This document shows, in pieces, positions 46,194 to 57,302 of a DNA stretch of 64,000 nucleotides. Source of the DNA: Rana temporaria (lineage: Eukaryota; Chordata; Amphibia; Anura; Ranidae); the NCBI RefSeq assembly GCF_905171775.1, contig NC_053492.1, forward strand, positions 274,773,146 to 274,837,145, given 5' to 3'. Position numbers and translations under genes: made by a program. The notes beneath the pieces are model-generated. The model was not told the origin of the DNA. It worked only from the letters and a program-made list of their open reading frames with translations, and made no database searches. Position 1 is the first letter of the stretch. Each line of letters begins with the position of its first letter.

Positions 46194-46547
46194 TTAACTA
46201 CTTGCCAACCAGCTCCCCTCCGCGAATCGCCATAGCTGTATGATTGCCGTTCTAGGGGCTATAGGGGGCGCACGCGTGACTCTGGAGTCGATGCGCGTGA
46301 CCGTGCAATGTTCACCGGCCACCCGCAATCGCCGCTCCTCGGAGAGCCAGAATGGGGATCTGTCAATGTAAACAGACACATTCTCGTTCTGACAGGTAAG
46401 TAGAGAGAGATAAGGAACAGCAATCTCTCTCTACTCCCAGTCAGTCCACTCCCCCCCCCACCACAGTTAGAAACACCCCCCCAGGGAACACATTTAACCC
46501 CTTGATCGCCCCTCTAGTCTTAACCCCTTCCCTGCCAATGACATTAA

Positions 46548-47086
46548 AGTGGAGTTCCACACATAAATATAACATTACATCAGTAGTTTTAAAAAAATGT
46601 CATTAGTCCTTTAAGAAAATTTTTTTTTTTTTAGATGCCTTCAAAGTGTTGTTGCTAGGCAGAATAGTTAATCTTCCCTCTTCCTGCACCTAGGTGCTTA
46701 AGCTTCCTAACCTACACCGCACAGACTCCTGGGAATGTAGTGGGTGTAACTTTCCAGGAGTATGTGCACTCCCCAGTCTCGAAGAATCATGTGACTTGGA
46801 CAGTACAGGTGCTAAAACCTGATCTGAAACCTATTACACTGCTTGTGCAGCACTGAGCATGTGCAAGATCTGCAAGGCTGAAATCCAGGAAGTCATACAG
46901 TCTGGCTTCATGATGCCCACACTTAAGATGGCCCCAGTCAATTTCTATTTTATAAAGTGTCTAAATGCTGTAACAACCTAACAAAACGGACCTTAGTTTA
47001 CAGACTAACTTTACTAGAATACATTAAGCTTGTGTATTACAGGGGTATTTATATTTAAAAAGTGAAATTGTGGCCGGAACTCCGCT
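46548..47086. mobile_element. Nested TTAA MITE
   Basis: Ends AGTGGAGTTCCAC and CCGGAACTCCGCT, flanked by TTAA at 46544-46547 and 47087-47090. Relative of 21265-21653. Confidence 0.82.
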
Positions 47087-47664
47087 TTAATACAGTAATC
47101 AGTGGCTATTTTTTTTAGCTCTGATCAGTGTATAAATGTCAATGGTCCCAAAAAAAGTGTCCAATCTGTCCGAAACAATGTCGCAGTCCCGCTAAAAATG
47201 GCTGATCATTACTAGTAAAAAATAATAATAATAAAAATGCCATAAATATATCCTTTATTTTGTGGACGCTATAACTTTTGTTCAAACCAATCAATATACG
47301 CTTATTGCGATTTTTTTTTTAGCCATAAATATTTATTATTTATTATTTATTTATTAAAATTCTTAAAAGTACAAAAAAAGTACAAAACGCAGTCAGTTAC
47401 CCGTAGGCCTCGATGTTGTAGAAGAATACATATTGGCCTAAACTGATGAAGAAATTTTTTTTTGTGATATTTATTATAGCAGAAAGTAAAAAATATATTT
47501 TTTTTCAAAAGTGACGCATTTTTTGGTTTATAGCGCAAAAAATAAAAATAGCAGAGGTGATCAAATACCACCAAAAGAAAGCTACTTTTGAGGGGGAAAA
47601 GGAACATTAATTTTGTTTGGGTACAGCATCGCACGACCACACAATTGTCAGTTGAAGATACTCA

Positions 47665-48136
47665 GGCCTCGTACACACGACCGAACATGTCTGCTGAAAC
47701 TGGTCCGCGGACCAGTTTCAGCAGACATGTTCGGTCGTGTGTACGGCCGACCGGACAATTTTCCGGCGGATCGGACAGGTTTCCAGCGGACGAATGTTTC
47801 TTAGCATGCTAAGAAACATGTCCGCTGGAAGCCTGTCCGTCGGACATGTTCGGTCGTCTGTACGACTTACCGGACATGTCCGCTCGGCCGAAAGCCCTCG
47901 CATGCGTCAAAGTGATTCGACGCATGCATGGAAGCATTGACCTTCCAGGATCGCGCACGTCGCCTTGCGTCATCGTCGCGGCGATGGCGCGGCCACGTCA
48001 CCGCGTTCGCTGTCTGCGGGGAATTTGGTCTGATGGTGTGTACAGCCATCAGACCAAAATCCGGCAGCGGACATGTCCGATGAAAACGGTCCAGCGGACC
48101 GTTTTCATCGGACAGTCCGTCCGTGTGTACGAGGCC
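47665..48136. mobile_element. Nested Harbinger-like MITE, TCA TSD
   Basis: Ends GGCCTCGTACACACGACC and GTCCGTGTGTACGAGGCC, flanked by TCA at 47662-47664 and 48137-48139. The subterminal hairpin is perfect around TGGTCCGCGGACCA. The central hairpin is CGCATGCGTCAAAG. Confidence 0.85.
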
Positions 48137-48180
48137 TCAGTGCCATATAACAAAAAATGGCCTGGTCAGTAAGGGGGAAG

Positions 48181-49159
48181 GAGTGGTGGAAGCAGAAAAT
48201 GCCCCAGAGTCCATGGGAATAAAAATATTACTGCCTGTAGTCAGTAGAACAGTAGAAGTAGGAATAGTGCCCCATCATTGGTATTTGTGGGAAGAATAGC
48301 GCCTAATTGTTTATCAGTGGAGGATTTTTGCCTATTGCTAGTGTCAATGGGAGGAATAGTGTCCCGTGATCAAAAATGCCCCATTGTTGGTGCCAGAGAG
48401 AGGAATGGTTTCCCACAGTTGGTATCAGTGGAAGGAATTGTGCCCACGAGTGCCAGATAAAGGCAAGCAATGGGCCGCAGTGACTACTACCTTATACAGT
48501 AGGCTACAAAGACAGAGTAAAAATCAGCCAATTTTTACAGTGTCCATAAACATGGGTTCAGACTTTTTCATTACAGTTGGATTTTGAAAGTCTGTGATGT
48601 TACAGTAAAAACTATATTTGTGCTTAGAAACGTATATGTAAGGAAAAATATGACATCTTGTGAAAAGTGGAGTAGGGCTAGGGCAATAGAGATTAGTCAG
48701 CAATCATGTCCAGTCAGCAATCATCTTGCAGTTTAGTTGTAAACTGCAATCAGTTTTTTTTATGTGAATTATCACTCTGTACACAATCATTGCACATTCC
48801 ATTAATAAATAAGTCTACTTGTTCAGGATAGCGGCATAGTCAAATCATGAATGAAAAATGAATTAAATTATGTTATTCCAAAAATAAAAGTGTTTGGCTC
48901 TTTCCTTTAATGAGTGAGGCAATAAACAGCACCTTGGCACCATCTGCTGATCACGTTACGAAAATGTCAGCCAAGCTGGGGAAGCAATTTAATTGGTACC
49001 CTGTTTTGTGGATTTCAATCACCGATTATATTCTTAATAAATGGGAATAGATTTATCATAATATCTTACTGAATTCTGTAATATAAACTGATTTAGAACA
49101 ATAAACTCAGCTTTGTTAAAAGGTAATTTGATTTCTGTTACGGAATATACGTTGGCACT
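48181..49159. other. Stretch without gene
   Basis: 48240-48470 has weak periodicity (GTGGGAAGAATAG-like, repeated GGAGGAATAGTG). The rest is AT-rich with nothing recognised. Confidence 0.4.
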
Positions 49160-49505
49160 TTAAAGAAGGATATCTTTCTTATTGCAGCAGCTAGCTGCCA
49201 TAACCCCGGTATCATCTTCTTCAGCGGGCGGTCCGGTTTCCGATAATAGTGGTCTCTGCCGCAGATTCACCACAAGATCACTTTTATCGGCGGAAGCGAT
49301 CTGGTCCTTTCTCCTGTTTGGTATGGAGACGAGTGAGGGGAAGATGGCCCCCACCTGTCTCCATACCATCGCAGGGCGGAAGTGGCGTCAAAATGTCACT
49401 TCCGCCCATAGCTCTTAAAGGGCCTTTTTTTAATTTTATTTTTTAAATTACAAAATGTATTATTTACTTATTTTTATTGCATTTTAGTGTAAATATGAGA
49501 TCTTA
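49160..49505. mobile_element. Fragment of the 763-1806 TTAA family
   Basis: GGATATCTTTCTTATTGCAG and GCGGGCGGTCCGGTTTC correspond to the reverse-complemented GC-rich end of 763-1806. Confidence 0.45.
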
Positions 49506-49507
49506 GG

Positions 49508-49800
49508 CCCCTTTCGCATGTACGGATCCTGTGAGGATCCGTACATGTCTCATCCCCTTGCTCAGCGGGGATCACTCTGTTGATCCCCGCTGAGCCAGCA
49601 GATGACATGGCGGTCCCCGCACACTGTGCAGGGACTGTATATGCATTGTAACGTTGCAGAACACTGCCCCTAGCGGTCAGTGCGATGGTACTGCGGAAGT
49701 TCAGTTCAAGTGCAAGAAGTAGCAGTAAAAGGGAAGTGAAAAGATAAAACAGTTATTTTCCCGCTGTATCTTCCGGTACTGCTATGGAGAAGTTGGCAAG
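49508..49800. mobile_element. Truncated Harbinger-like MITE end
   Basis: TTA then GGCCCCTTTCGCATGTACGG, a hairpin GGATCCTGTGAGGATCC, and GCTCAGCGGGGATCA, as in 14477-14866. The right half is missing. It ends in a C-run at 49801 next to the ERV. Confidence 0.5.
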
Positions 49801-49811
49801 CCCCCCCCCCT

Positions 49812-50791
49812 CTAACTGACTGAACCCAACCCCTCCCAAGAGTTCTTCACAAAAATGTCAATGTGGATCTGGAGAGGCCAGGGGGAAAAGGGAAAACTTG
49901 GAGAAAACAAACTGAATGGGGCAAAAATCCTTGTTCTTTCAAGGTTAGTAAGCTTGGCAAAGCCCACATGCACTTTACCTATAGAATCGGGGGTCAGGCA
50001 GAATAACAGTGTCCCCCTTGCAGTGGTCGATGAGACCCAGAAGGTCTGATCCTCTTTCCCGGGACACTTCAACACAGCCCGGTTCCTGCAGATATGTCTG
50101 CCCCAGCTCCAATCTCTGAGACAGTTTTGAAAACGTTTCCCCACACAGGCAAATGCATAGGGGGTCTTCCGCTCTTTCTCGTGAACATTTAAGCGGTCCC
50201 ACACAGCGTTTCGACACCATCCCTCCCTATCCTGATCAATTTGGTAAAGGAGAGGGGGCGGCACATATGGGTATTCATATCCATATTCGGTGGCAACCCG
50301 TTGGATCACCACCCGCTGTAAGCGAGCCAAATTGGGCAAGTTCCGCGGGTCTCCTCGTCCCGGCAGCACTAAAGCATCCGGTGCCCTTCTCAATACGGGA
50401 GCAACAAGGGGCACAGGGGTGGTGAGTGAGGTAGGAGAAATAGAAATGGACTCACTGACTCCCCAGGTTAGCTGCGGAACGTTCACAGACGGCTGCTGAG
50501 ACCCACGGGATTCACTCCGGCCTTGCGATTCCGGGAACCTTGGTTCAAATAAACTTTCCAGAGTGTCCTCATCTTCAGACACAGAATCGAGCTTGGAGGA
50601 GTGCAGCTCCTCCGCAGGTACATAGCCGCAAGGTTTGGTTGTGGGGTACGTCTTTGGCCCGATCCGGTGAGGAGTGGCAGGAGGGTAGGCCTCGACCGCA
50701 GCTGCGGGAGGCTGGAATAGGCCCCACTTCAATGGAGGTACGCCACACAGAGATCGCTGTGGAGGGGATGTTCTCCGAAGTGGTATCGGCC
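49812..50791 (-). pseudogene. ERV gag-region ORF, 3' part (about 306 aa open)
   Basis: Open from about 50732 to a stop at 49812. The sequence upstream of 50732 up to the PLE junction (50791) is in another frame, implying a shift near 50735. It has a proline/serine-rich first half and a basic, cysteine- and tryptophan-containing second half. I do not recognise a capsid or zinc-knuckle motif, so the gag label rests on position after the LTR and primer-binding site. It could also be an accessory gene. Broken, truncated and split by the PLE. Confidence 0.5.
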
Positions 50792-50806
50792 TGTAATGTT
50801 GTCACG
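50792..50806 (+). repeat. 15-bp target-site duplication of PLE #2, left copy
   Basis: TGTAATGTTGTCACG, identical to 52900-52914. Confidence 0.85.
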
Positions 50807-50822
50807 GTTTCTTTTCATGTAG

Positions 50823-51267
50823 GAAGTGCAAACCATGTAGAGAAGTGAAGCAACTACAAAGGGGGCTGGACCACTTTACTTCACCTTCCAATAATCTTGA
50901 ATTTGAGATCAAGCAGTTCATTACTTGCAACAGTAATTTTGTTGTCTACGCTCTTTTGTGGTCTTCTACTGTATACATTGGGCGAACCAAAAGACTGTTA
51001 AGAATAAGAGTTGCGGAACACATAAAAAACATTAAAATCGGATTCAAAGACCACAACGTGTCTCTTCACTTTAGATTGAAGCATAATCAAGACCCGTCGG
51101 GTCTAGAATTTTGGGGGATCGAACATTTAGAGCTACATTTGAGGGGCTCTCACAGAGTTCGCGAACTATCGAAACGGGAATCCAAATGGATATACTTGAC
51201 AGATGTATTAATGCCTAAAGGTTTGAATGTGGAACTGGACATTAATTGTTTTATTAGTGACACATAA
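50823..51267 (+). pseudogene. PLE GIY-YIG endonuclease domain, C-terminal fragment
   Basis: The frame begins inside the cysteine linker (RKCKPC, about 50823-50840) and runs open to TAA at 51265-51267. The nuclease core shows NFVVYALLW, then VYIGRTKRLLRIRVAEH (about 50968-51018) with the Y-IG pair, conserved arginine and histidine, and a C-terminal SKWIYLTDVLMPKGLN. There is no reverse transcriptase upstream, consistent with 5' truncation during reverse transcription. The CPCG motif before the YIG half is altered to WSST. Probably inactive. Confidence 0.88.
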
Positions 51268-51554
51268 CGGTCAATTCAATACCCCAAATACTGCAGAAAA
51301 TCATACAAGATCCCAAACACATTCCCTACCTGGTGTGTTTTCGCCATATTCATAGTCATATTACCTGTGATTTTCTTTATTGGACTTAAGTTCATTGGAC
51401 TGAGATTTAACCCCCGGTCTGATTTGAATATTGATTTTTTTCATAAAGTTAGTTTTCATGAATTTTCATATAGATAGCTGCTTGTTTTTATACAATACAT
51501 TACGGACGTTACTATGTCCAATTTCTATATATATAAGCTTCAGGGTATATTGAA

Positions 51555-51770
51555 TGAATGAATGAATGAAAAACTTATAAAGCGCGGCGCATGCGAACTG
51601 AATCGCTTCTGGGCGCTAGTTGTTCGTGTCTCATGACATCAAAAGAGCAGAGTTTTGATCTGTCTTCTGAAAGTCAGGTGGTTTTCCTCCAACCGAATGC
51701 TGGTTGGTAAAGCGTTCCATAGTCTAGGACCCTGAAAAGCAAACCTTCTTTCTCCTTTGATCAATGAATC
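51555..51770 (-). mobile_element. Short LINE/SINE-like fragment with (TTCA)n edge
   Basis: GAATGAATGAATGAATGAAA followed by AAAGCGCGGCGCATGCG looks like the reversed 3' tail of a retroposed repeat. Family unknown. Confidence 0.3.
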
Positions 51771-52176
51771 CAACATGATGTTTTATAATGGACTTGATTT
51801 TATAATGGACTTGATTATTTATATTATTTTCAGGTTTTTAATACCACTTGAGAGGCACAGGATATTTGTGTACATATATATATATATATATATTTATGCA
51901 TTTTTATGTATGTTGTATCAATTAGAAATGTTTTTTTATATATGTCACTTCACAAGCCCAGCAAAGGGTGCTATCATGTCCGGACATATGGCGCGGCTTC
52001 TGCTTCCTGCAATAGCAAGTCAATGGTGGGAGCAGTGTATGGCATTAGTACCGCAGTACAGCCAGATAGAAGCACTTACGCCCGTCACTTGAGCAAGGTG
52101 ATGCGGATGACGCAAGTGCGCTTCTGTCGTCAATTGGAGGCAGGCGATGCAGCGTATAAATCCGGTTGGTGCATTT

Positions 52177-52235
52177 GAGAGTCACGCCCTCAGACGAAGT
52201 CCGGAAGTGACGAAACGCGTCAGGGCGTGACTCTC
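52177..52235 (+). ncRNA. Type I hammerhead-like ribozyme in PLE #2
   Basis: Stem I is a perfect 14-bp pairing of GAGAGTCACGCCCT (52177-52190) with AGGGCGTGACTCTC (52222-52235). Between them lie core CAGACGA (52191-52197; consensus CTGANGA, one mismatch at position 4), a stem II region AGTCCGGAAGTGAC (GTC with GAC), GAAA (52212-52215) and the self-complementary ACGCGT followed by C (52215-52221). Cleavage would fall after C52221. The very short stem III matches the minimal type I form reported for PLE hammerheads. The position-4 change probably weakens or abolishes catalysis. Confidence 0.7.
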
Positions 52236-52899
52236 CAGCATCCAAACCGGAAGTGACGTGTGCGGTCTACGGGGAACGAACCAGGAAATCGCAAGAGGAA
52301 GTGATCCGAGGCAGTCTTCAGGGTCCAGAACCAGTGAGGAATTTATGCACACATTAATGCCTGGTATTTTTATCATTATGGTACGCATTTATGTATAAGG
52401 GGGTATTTGTTTGAGGGTTCATTAAATTCATCAAAAGGATACCGCTCTATATGGATTTTTCTTTCCTATATGCTTGCGGATTGAACATCTAAATACTGTG
52501 AAAGTGGTAAACTACAGACGGAGATTAAGGATGTGTATTGAATGCTGATTTTTTTCTACCATCTGGTGAGTGTATCCCCCGAAGGGGACCCCATATCCCC
52601 CCACGTGGTGAACATCTTTGGTGAATGGAGCACTCATATTAGAAGCACACCTTATCTGGTCATTTAACACTAACTGTGATTACAACAAACGTATAGTTTG
52701 CAGCGCTGCTGCAGGACTGTGATCAGACTCTGTGCGAGTCTGTTTCTATATTTCTGCTTATTTCATTGGACTTTTTTCTTTAAGCAGCTGCTTGTAATTT
52801 TGGTATTTGATTATTTATTGAGTTTCTTAGATTAGGGTAAGAAATATCTTAAGCGCTGAGTTGTACTCAATAGGCCAGCTTTCAGTACTTTTGTATACA
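52236..52899 (+). other. PLE #2 3' terminal non-coding sequence
   Basis: No ORF of interest. It ends TTTTGTATACA before the right duplication copy. Confidence 0.5.
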
Positions 52900-52914
52900 T
52901 GTAATGTTGTCACG
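52900..52914 (+). repeat. 15-bp target-site duplication of PLE #2, right copy
   Basis: Identical to 50792-50806. The ERV frame continues to its right. Confidence 0.85.
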
Positions 52915-53567
52915 TCCGATAAACTTGTCACGTCCAATAAGCTGGTCACGCTAGTTGGGTCATCTTCGGTCATAGGGCTTACCTCCGGAGAGCAGGTTGA
53001 CGGGGTAGCCGATTGCAAGGTCAGGGTTGATAAGACCGAGATGACCTCTATGTTGGGAGCCTCCGGCTCTACGAGCTCCACTGATGGGGATGGCTCCGGC
53101 CTTGTGGGTTCCTCCTCCGCGGTGACAGCAGCTGTAATGAAATTCACCCTGTACTCTCTTGGAGTTTTAACAGGTGATGTGGCGACAAACAAATAGGCCC
53201 GGCATCTCTGGCATCGGGCGAAGAGCTGAATTTTGATGGACAGTTCCTCGCACTGAGGACAGGTCAGTCCAAGCATCTCTGTTCCTCCGCTGGATAACAA
53301 CATGAAACGTCCTTCTGTAGTCAAGCGGACGCCTGTGTCAGTGACAGACACTCCCGGCGGTGCAAACATGCCGAGGACCCTTGGTGAGGTAGTTGGGGCC
53401 CTCAGTCGCGGAGCGGTAACACCCGGTTGCAGGAAGGCAGACATCCCCATGCGGTTCTCCTTCTTCCTTGCTGATGGGCGGTGCTCCACTGGCTTGGCAC
53501 AAAATCCTATTATACGTCCCGCGCAGGGGAGGGTGGCTCCTCCCACTTGAAGAACCTGTCCAGGCAC
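52915..53567 (-). pseudogene. ERV leader/gag-region ORF, 5' part, with a four-cysteine ribbon
   Basis: Open from 53567 toward the PLE junction at 52915; the last codons to 52827 are PLE sequence. Positions about 53195-53265 encode a CPQCEE...CQRC pattern (two CxxC pairs about 17 residues apart), like a small zinc ribbon. Acidic, Pro/Ser/Thr-rich sequence follows. It continues in the same frame past the PLE for a short distance (50791 to about 50735). The position directly after the primer-binding site suggests the start of gag or an extra upstream gene. No family is recognised. Broken by insertion and truncation. Confidence 0.5.
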
Positions 53568-53722
53568 GTTGTAGGCGCGTGCTAGGCTGCACGTACGCCC
53601 AAGCTTAGCGATGCGAGGTTAACTCCCTCGTAGCCGGACAGTTCAAACACACGATACCGAACACTCTTCGCTCCTTAATAAATGGCTATTCACAATCTTC
53701 GTTGTCAATGGTAACAGCCAAG

Positions 53723-53740
53723 ATCCCGGACGAGCCCCCA
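53723..53740 (-). other. Retroviral primer-binding site, proline tRNA type
   Basis: On the minus strand, 18 nt matching the 3' end of tRNA-Pro (TGGGGGCTCG...) lie two bases after the LTR end (53743). This fixes the orientation and the LTR boundary. Confidence 0.85.
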
Positions 53741-53742
53741 CA

Positions 53743-54663
53743 TGTAGCGCTACCCCCGCAGGAGCCGCTGATTTGTTGTTGGGATCATCATATTAAGTTA
53801 CCTTAGTGTTGTCTAGGGATGCAGTTGAAGAACAGAGTAGGGAGCGAATGTCCAGACAATGAATAAAGGTTTTCCAATGCTTTATTTCCAGGCCAACACG
53901 GCCAACATCAACATCAAATGGGAGAAAAGGTTGATGAAGCAAGAGAGAGAACTTTGCAGTATCAGGCCTGGATATGAACCGAGCAATCCTGCTCTCAGTA
54001 GTATTAATTTCAGTTCGTCACCACTCTAGCCAGAGTGGGTGAAGTGCCCCCGGACAGACTTCTGACACAAGCCTGGCAGCCAAAGTGTCACTTTAGATTG
54101 CTGGGAGGAACAGGTCTCTCTTACAGACCTGGCTCTAGGGCCTCTGCCACAGGCCTATTACTTTGAGTGAGCTAAATGAACGAATTGAGCGAATCCTCCC
54201 AGTAGATTTTAGCATAGGTCACCGGATGACAGCAAAGTGTACCTGTCAGCATTCCGGTCACCAGATCCCCGATGGTTCGTTCAAGCCCTGTTGGACAACC
54301 TGCCTCCGGGTTCTCCTCAAGCCGACCCCCCAATCGAACGGCACCCAGCCTGGGATCCTTTCTATAGAACTCGGGACCCAGTAAGTCACTGGGGCCCCTC
54401 TCAGGAACATGGAACTCTGCGTAGAAGGCCACCCCGGCCTGGTAGGCCATCGCTGCTGGGGAAAAGTGGCTCTGCCAGAACCCCTCTAGCGCCACCTGTC
54501 GCCCAGGGGTTGAAACAACACCCCTGGAGCGCAGACTGACCTACAGGACAGGACAGTTCAGGAATGACAGCAGCCCAAATTTGACAAATTGTGAATGGGA
54601 GCAAAATAACTCTCCCATTCTCCACTAACTTTAGCGTAGTGCCCATACTGAAAGTAAGGGGGC

Positions 54664-54669
<6 letters not shown>
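53743..54669 (-). repeat. ERV 5' LTR, 927 bp
   Basis: Begins TGTAGCGCCCCC at 54669 and ends GGGGGTAGCGCTACA at 53743 on the minus strand, with inverted TGTAGCGC/GCGCTACA tips. An AATAAA polyadenylation signal lies at 53881-53886 (minus). ORFs inside it on both strands are not genes. Confidence 0.8.
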
Positions 54670-54802
<133 letters not shown>

Positions 54803-54896
54803 TAAATAAACTTTATTTAAAATATTTAATAAAAAAAAATGTCTAAGACTGTCTACTTTCCAAAAAGGGGGTATTTTTACAGTTCTGACATTTTAA

Positions 54897-55453
54897 CCAC
54901 TTGCCGACCGTGTCTCGTAATTTACTGCAGCACAATGGCTCGGCTGCGCGAAATCCCATACCTGTACCGGGCGTGCTCTCGCCTTCAGGGGGTGCGCCAC
55001 CGATGTGTTCGTGACCATCAGATTTGTTTCAGAACCGATCAATCTTCAGGTCCATGCCAATGATTTATAGCCTGGACCTGCTGATCAGTTCTAGCAAGTT
55101 AAATCCTCCCCTGACTGCGTAAGTGTAAACACAGGCAGGGGAAGTGATGTCATCTCCATTCATGGGACTCTTCATTCCACAGAGGAGAGAGAACATCTCA
55201 CAGTAAGTTACACTAACACAACACTAACACCAGTACACATAGGTACACTTGTCACCCCCCGATCACCGCCCCAGTTAACCTCTTCACTCCCTGTCAGTGT
55301 CTCCCAGTGCAGTCAGATTTTTCACTGATCACTGTACTGGTGTCATTTGTGACACTAATCAGTGTTAGGACAGCTAGTGGTAGCTTTAGGGTACCCCCCT
55401 AACCTCCCCTAATAAAGGTTTAACCCCTTGATCACCGCCTGTCCCCATTAGTG
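54897..55453. mobile_element. TTAA-family left part, truncated by the DIRS junction
   Basis: Starts CCACTTGCCGACCG after TTAA 54893-54896. The right half is missing, replaced by DIRS sequence from about 55454. Confidence 0.6.
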
Positions 55454-55455
55454 TT

Positions 55456-55992
55456 ATGGGTGTGGTTCAAAAAACAAACGGGGACACAAGGCCCATCTTG
55501 GACCTAAGATCCCTGAACCAATATCTACTGATCAAGTACTTTCGTATGGAGTCTGTCCGCTCAGTAGTAGCCTCACTCCAGATGGGAGACTTTCTAACCT
55601 CCATCGATATAAAGGACAAGTATCTACACGTACCTATCTTTCAACCTCATGAGAGATTTGCAGTAGGGGAACGTCACTTTCAGTTCATGACTCTACCCTT
55701 CGGGCTTGCTACAGCGCCCCGGGTGTTCACAAAGGTCCTAGCACCAGTACTGGGTCTTTTAAGGGCCCAAGGGATCCTGGTGCTCAGGTATCTGGATGAC
55801 CTCCTGCTTAGAGATCACTCACTACAAGCTCTAGAACAGAGCATAACATGCACATTGCATTGTTTGGAAAGCTTAGGCTGGATCATAACTACCAAAAAGT
55901 CGAACTTGAGGTCAGCTCAAAGTCTAAAGTATCTAGATCTGATCCTAGATACAGTCCAGGCAAGAGTATTCTTGCCACCCGACTCTGTATGA
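55456..55992 (+). pseudogene. DIRS reverse transcriptase, N-terminally truncated
   Basis: 178 codons starting inside the RT fingers: TRPILDLRSLNQYL, FRMESVRSVV, then motif A SIDIKDKYLHVPI (the usual DAYLHV reads DKYLHV), motif B LPFGLATAPRVFTKVLAP and motif C YLDD (55789-55800). It continues to GWIITTKKSNL and KYLDLILD. The stop at 55990-55992 comes before the natural junction with RNase H. The enzyme copies element RNA into circular DNA in this family. Confidence 0.9.
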
Positions 55993-56189
55993 GTATTCTA
56001 GGGAGGATGATATCCTCGTTCGAGGGGATGTCCTATGCCCAGTTCCATTCTAGGTCACTACAACAAGACATCTTGTTGGCTTGGAACAGGAAAGGAAAAG
56101 CCCTGGATTATCCAATGTTCTCATCTCCTCAGGCACTCTTAGGTAGGCCTAAGCTGGGGGTTACAGAATCAGAATCAGGTAACTTGGAG

Positions 56190-56674
56190 AGTACTGACTA
56201 CAGATGCCAATCTCTCAGGCTGTGGAATGACCCTAGAGGGGCTCACAGCTCAAGGAAAATGGTTTAAGGACAGAACAGATCCTGCCCATCAACATCCTGG
56301 AATTACAGGCAGTATGTCTGGCCCTACGGTCCTAGATGATGGAGCTTCAGGACTACCCAATCAGGGTTCAGTTCGACAATGCCAGTGCAGTGGCCTATTT
56401 AAACCACCAAGGCGGTAACCGGGAGTCATTCAGCTCTGGAGGAAGTGAACCACATACTAGCCTGGACATGGGACATGTGGCAATTATATTGGCAGTCCAT
56501 ATCCCGGGCATAGAGAACTGGAAGGCAGATTATCTCACCTGCCAGCAGATCTGCCTGGGGGAATGGTCCCTACACCCAGGGGTGTTCCAGAAAATTTGCC
56601 AACGTTGGGGATGGCCAGAGGTCAACCTACTGGCATCCAGGTTGAAAAACAAGCTACAGCAGTTTGTGTTCTGA
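56190..56674 (+). pseudogene. DIRS RNase H domain, frameshifted
   Basis: Remnants of an RNase H fold: a TDA-like start with GCGMTL near 56190-56240, ELQ-like helix sequence near 56300, VQFDNASAVAYLNHQGG (about 56366-56416) and VHIPGIENWKADYL (about 56495-56536), then EWSLHPGVFQKICQRWG. Split over at least two frames. The domain removes the RNA strand after reverse transcription. Confidence 0.8.
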
Positions 56675-57211
56675 ACAAGGGATCCTCTGGCAATCAGAGC
56701 AGATGCTGATAGTTCCATGGAGCCAATACTCCCTGATTTATGCTTTCCTTCCGATTCCTCTCCTTCCACATTTGTTGCGCAGGATTCAGAGAGAGGGGGT
56801 TCCAGTCATTCTGGTGGCAACAGCCCGGCCCAGAAGGCCCTGGTTCCCAGAGATAGTGAGACTAACAATGGACAGGCCATGAACACTTCCACAGCACCCC
56901 GATCTATTGTCTCAAGGTCCTATATTCCATCCCAATTTACAGTCTCTAAATTTGACAGCATTGCTATTGAAGCCAGGGTGTTAAAGGACCGTGGCATCTC
57001 GGGACCAGTGGTGTCTACACTAGTGAATGCTAGAAAGACTGTCACTAGGAAGATCTATCATAAGGTCTGGAAGACTTATATTGCTTGGTGTGAAGCGAAA
57101 AAATGGCATAGTCGGAAATACGTGATTGGGAGAATTTTCTCTTTTCTACAGTCAGCTGTAGAAATCAAATTGGCTTTGAGTACAATCAGAGGTCAAGTTT
57201 CAGCCCTATAA
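56664..57211 (+). pseudogene. DIRS linker and recombinase N-terminal core-binding region
   Basis: 56706-56882 in one frame encodes a PWSQYSLIYAFLPIPLLPHL and PRRPWFPE segment typical of the DIRS region after RNase H. In the next frame, 56890-57211 encodes the helical core-binding domain of the tyrosine recombinase (SRKYVIGRIFSFLQ and LALSTIRGQVSAL). Broken by frameshifts. Confidence 0.75.
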
Positions 57212-57302
57212 GTATTCTTCCAAAGGCCTTTAGCCTCCCATTCACTGATCTGAACCTTTATGCAGGGGGCAACTCGCTTGCTTCCCCCCCATTAGGTCAC
57301 CT

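Larger units (their letters stand above)
46198..48180 (+). mobile_element. TTAA element carrying two nested MITEs, right end lost
   Basis: Starts CTACTTGCCAACCAGC directly after the TTAA shared with the previous element. Its interior (GAGGTGATCAAATACC near 47555) is recognisable around insertions at 46548-47086 and 47665-48136. The right terminus is not seen after about 48180. Confidence 0.7.
50807..52899 (+). mobile_element. Penelope-like retroelement #2, 5' truncated, inserted in the ERV
   Basis: A 2.1-kb insertion between exact 15-bp duplications in the ERV frame. It holds only the C-terminal endonuclease (about 50823-51267) and 3' non-coding sequence with a hammerhead-like fold (52177-52235). 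A separate repeat fragment with an (AATG)n edge may lie inside at 51555-51770. Confidence 0.82.
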
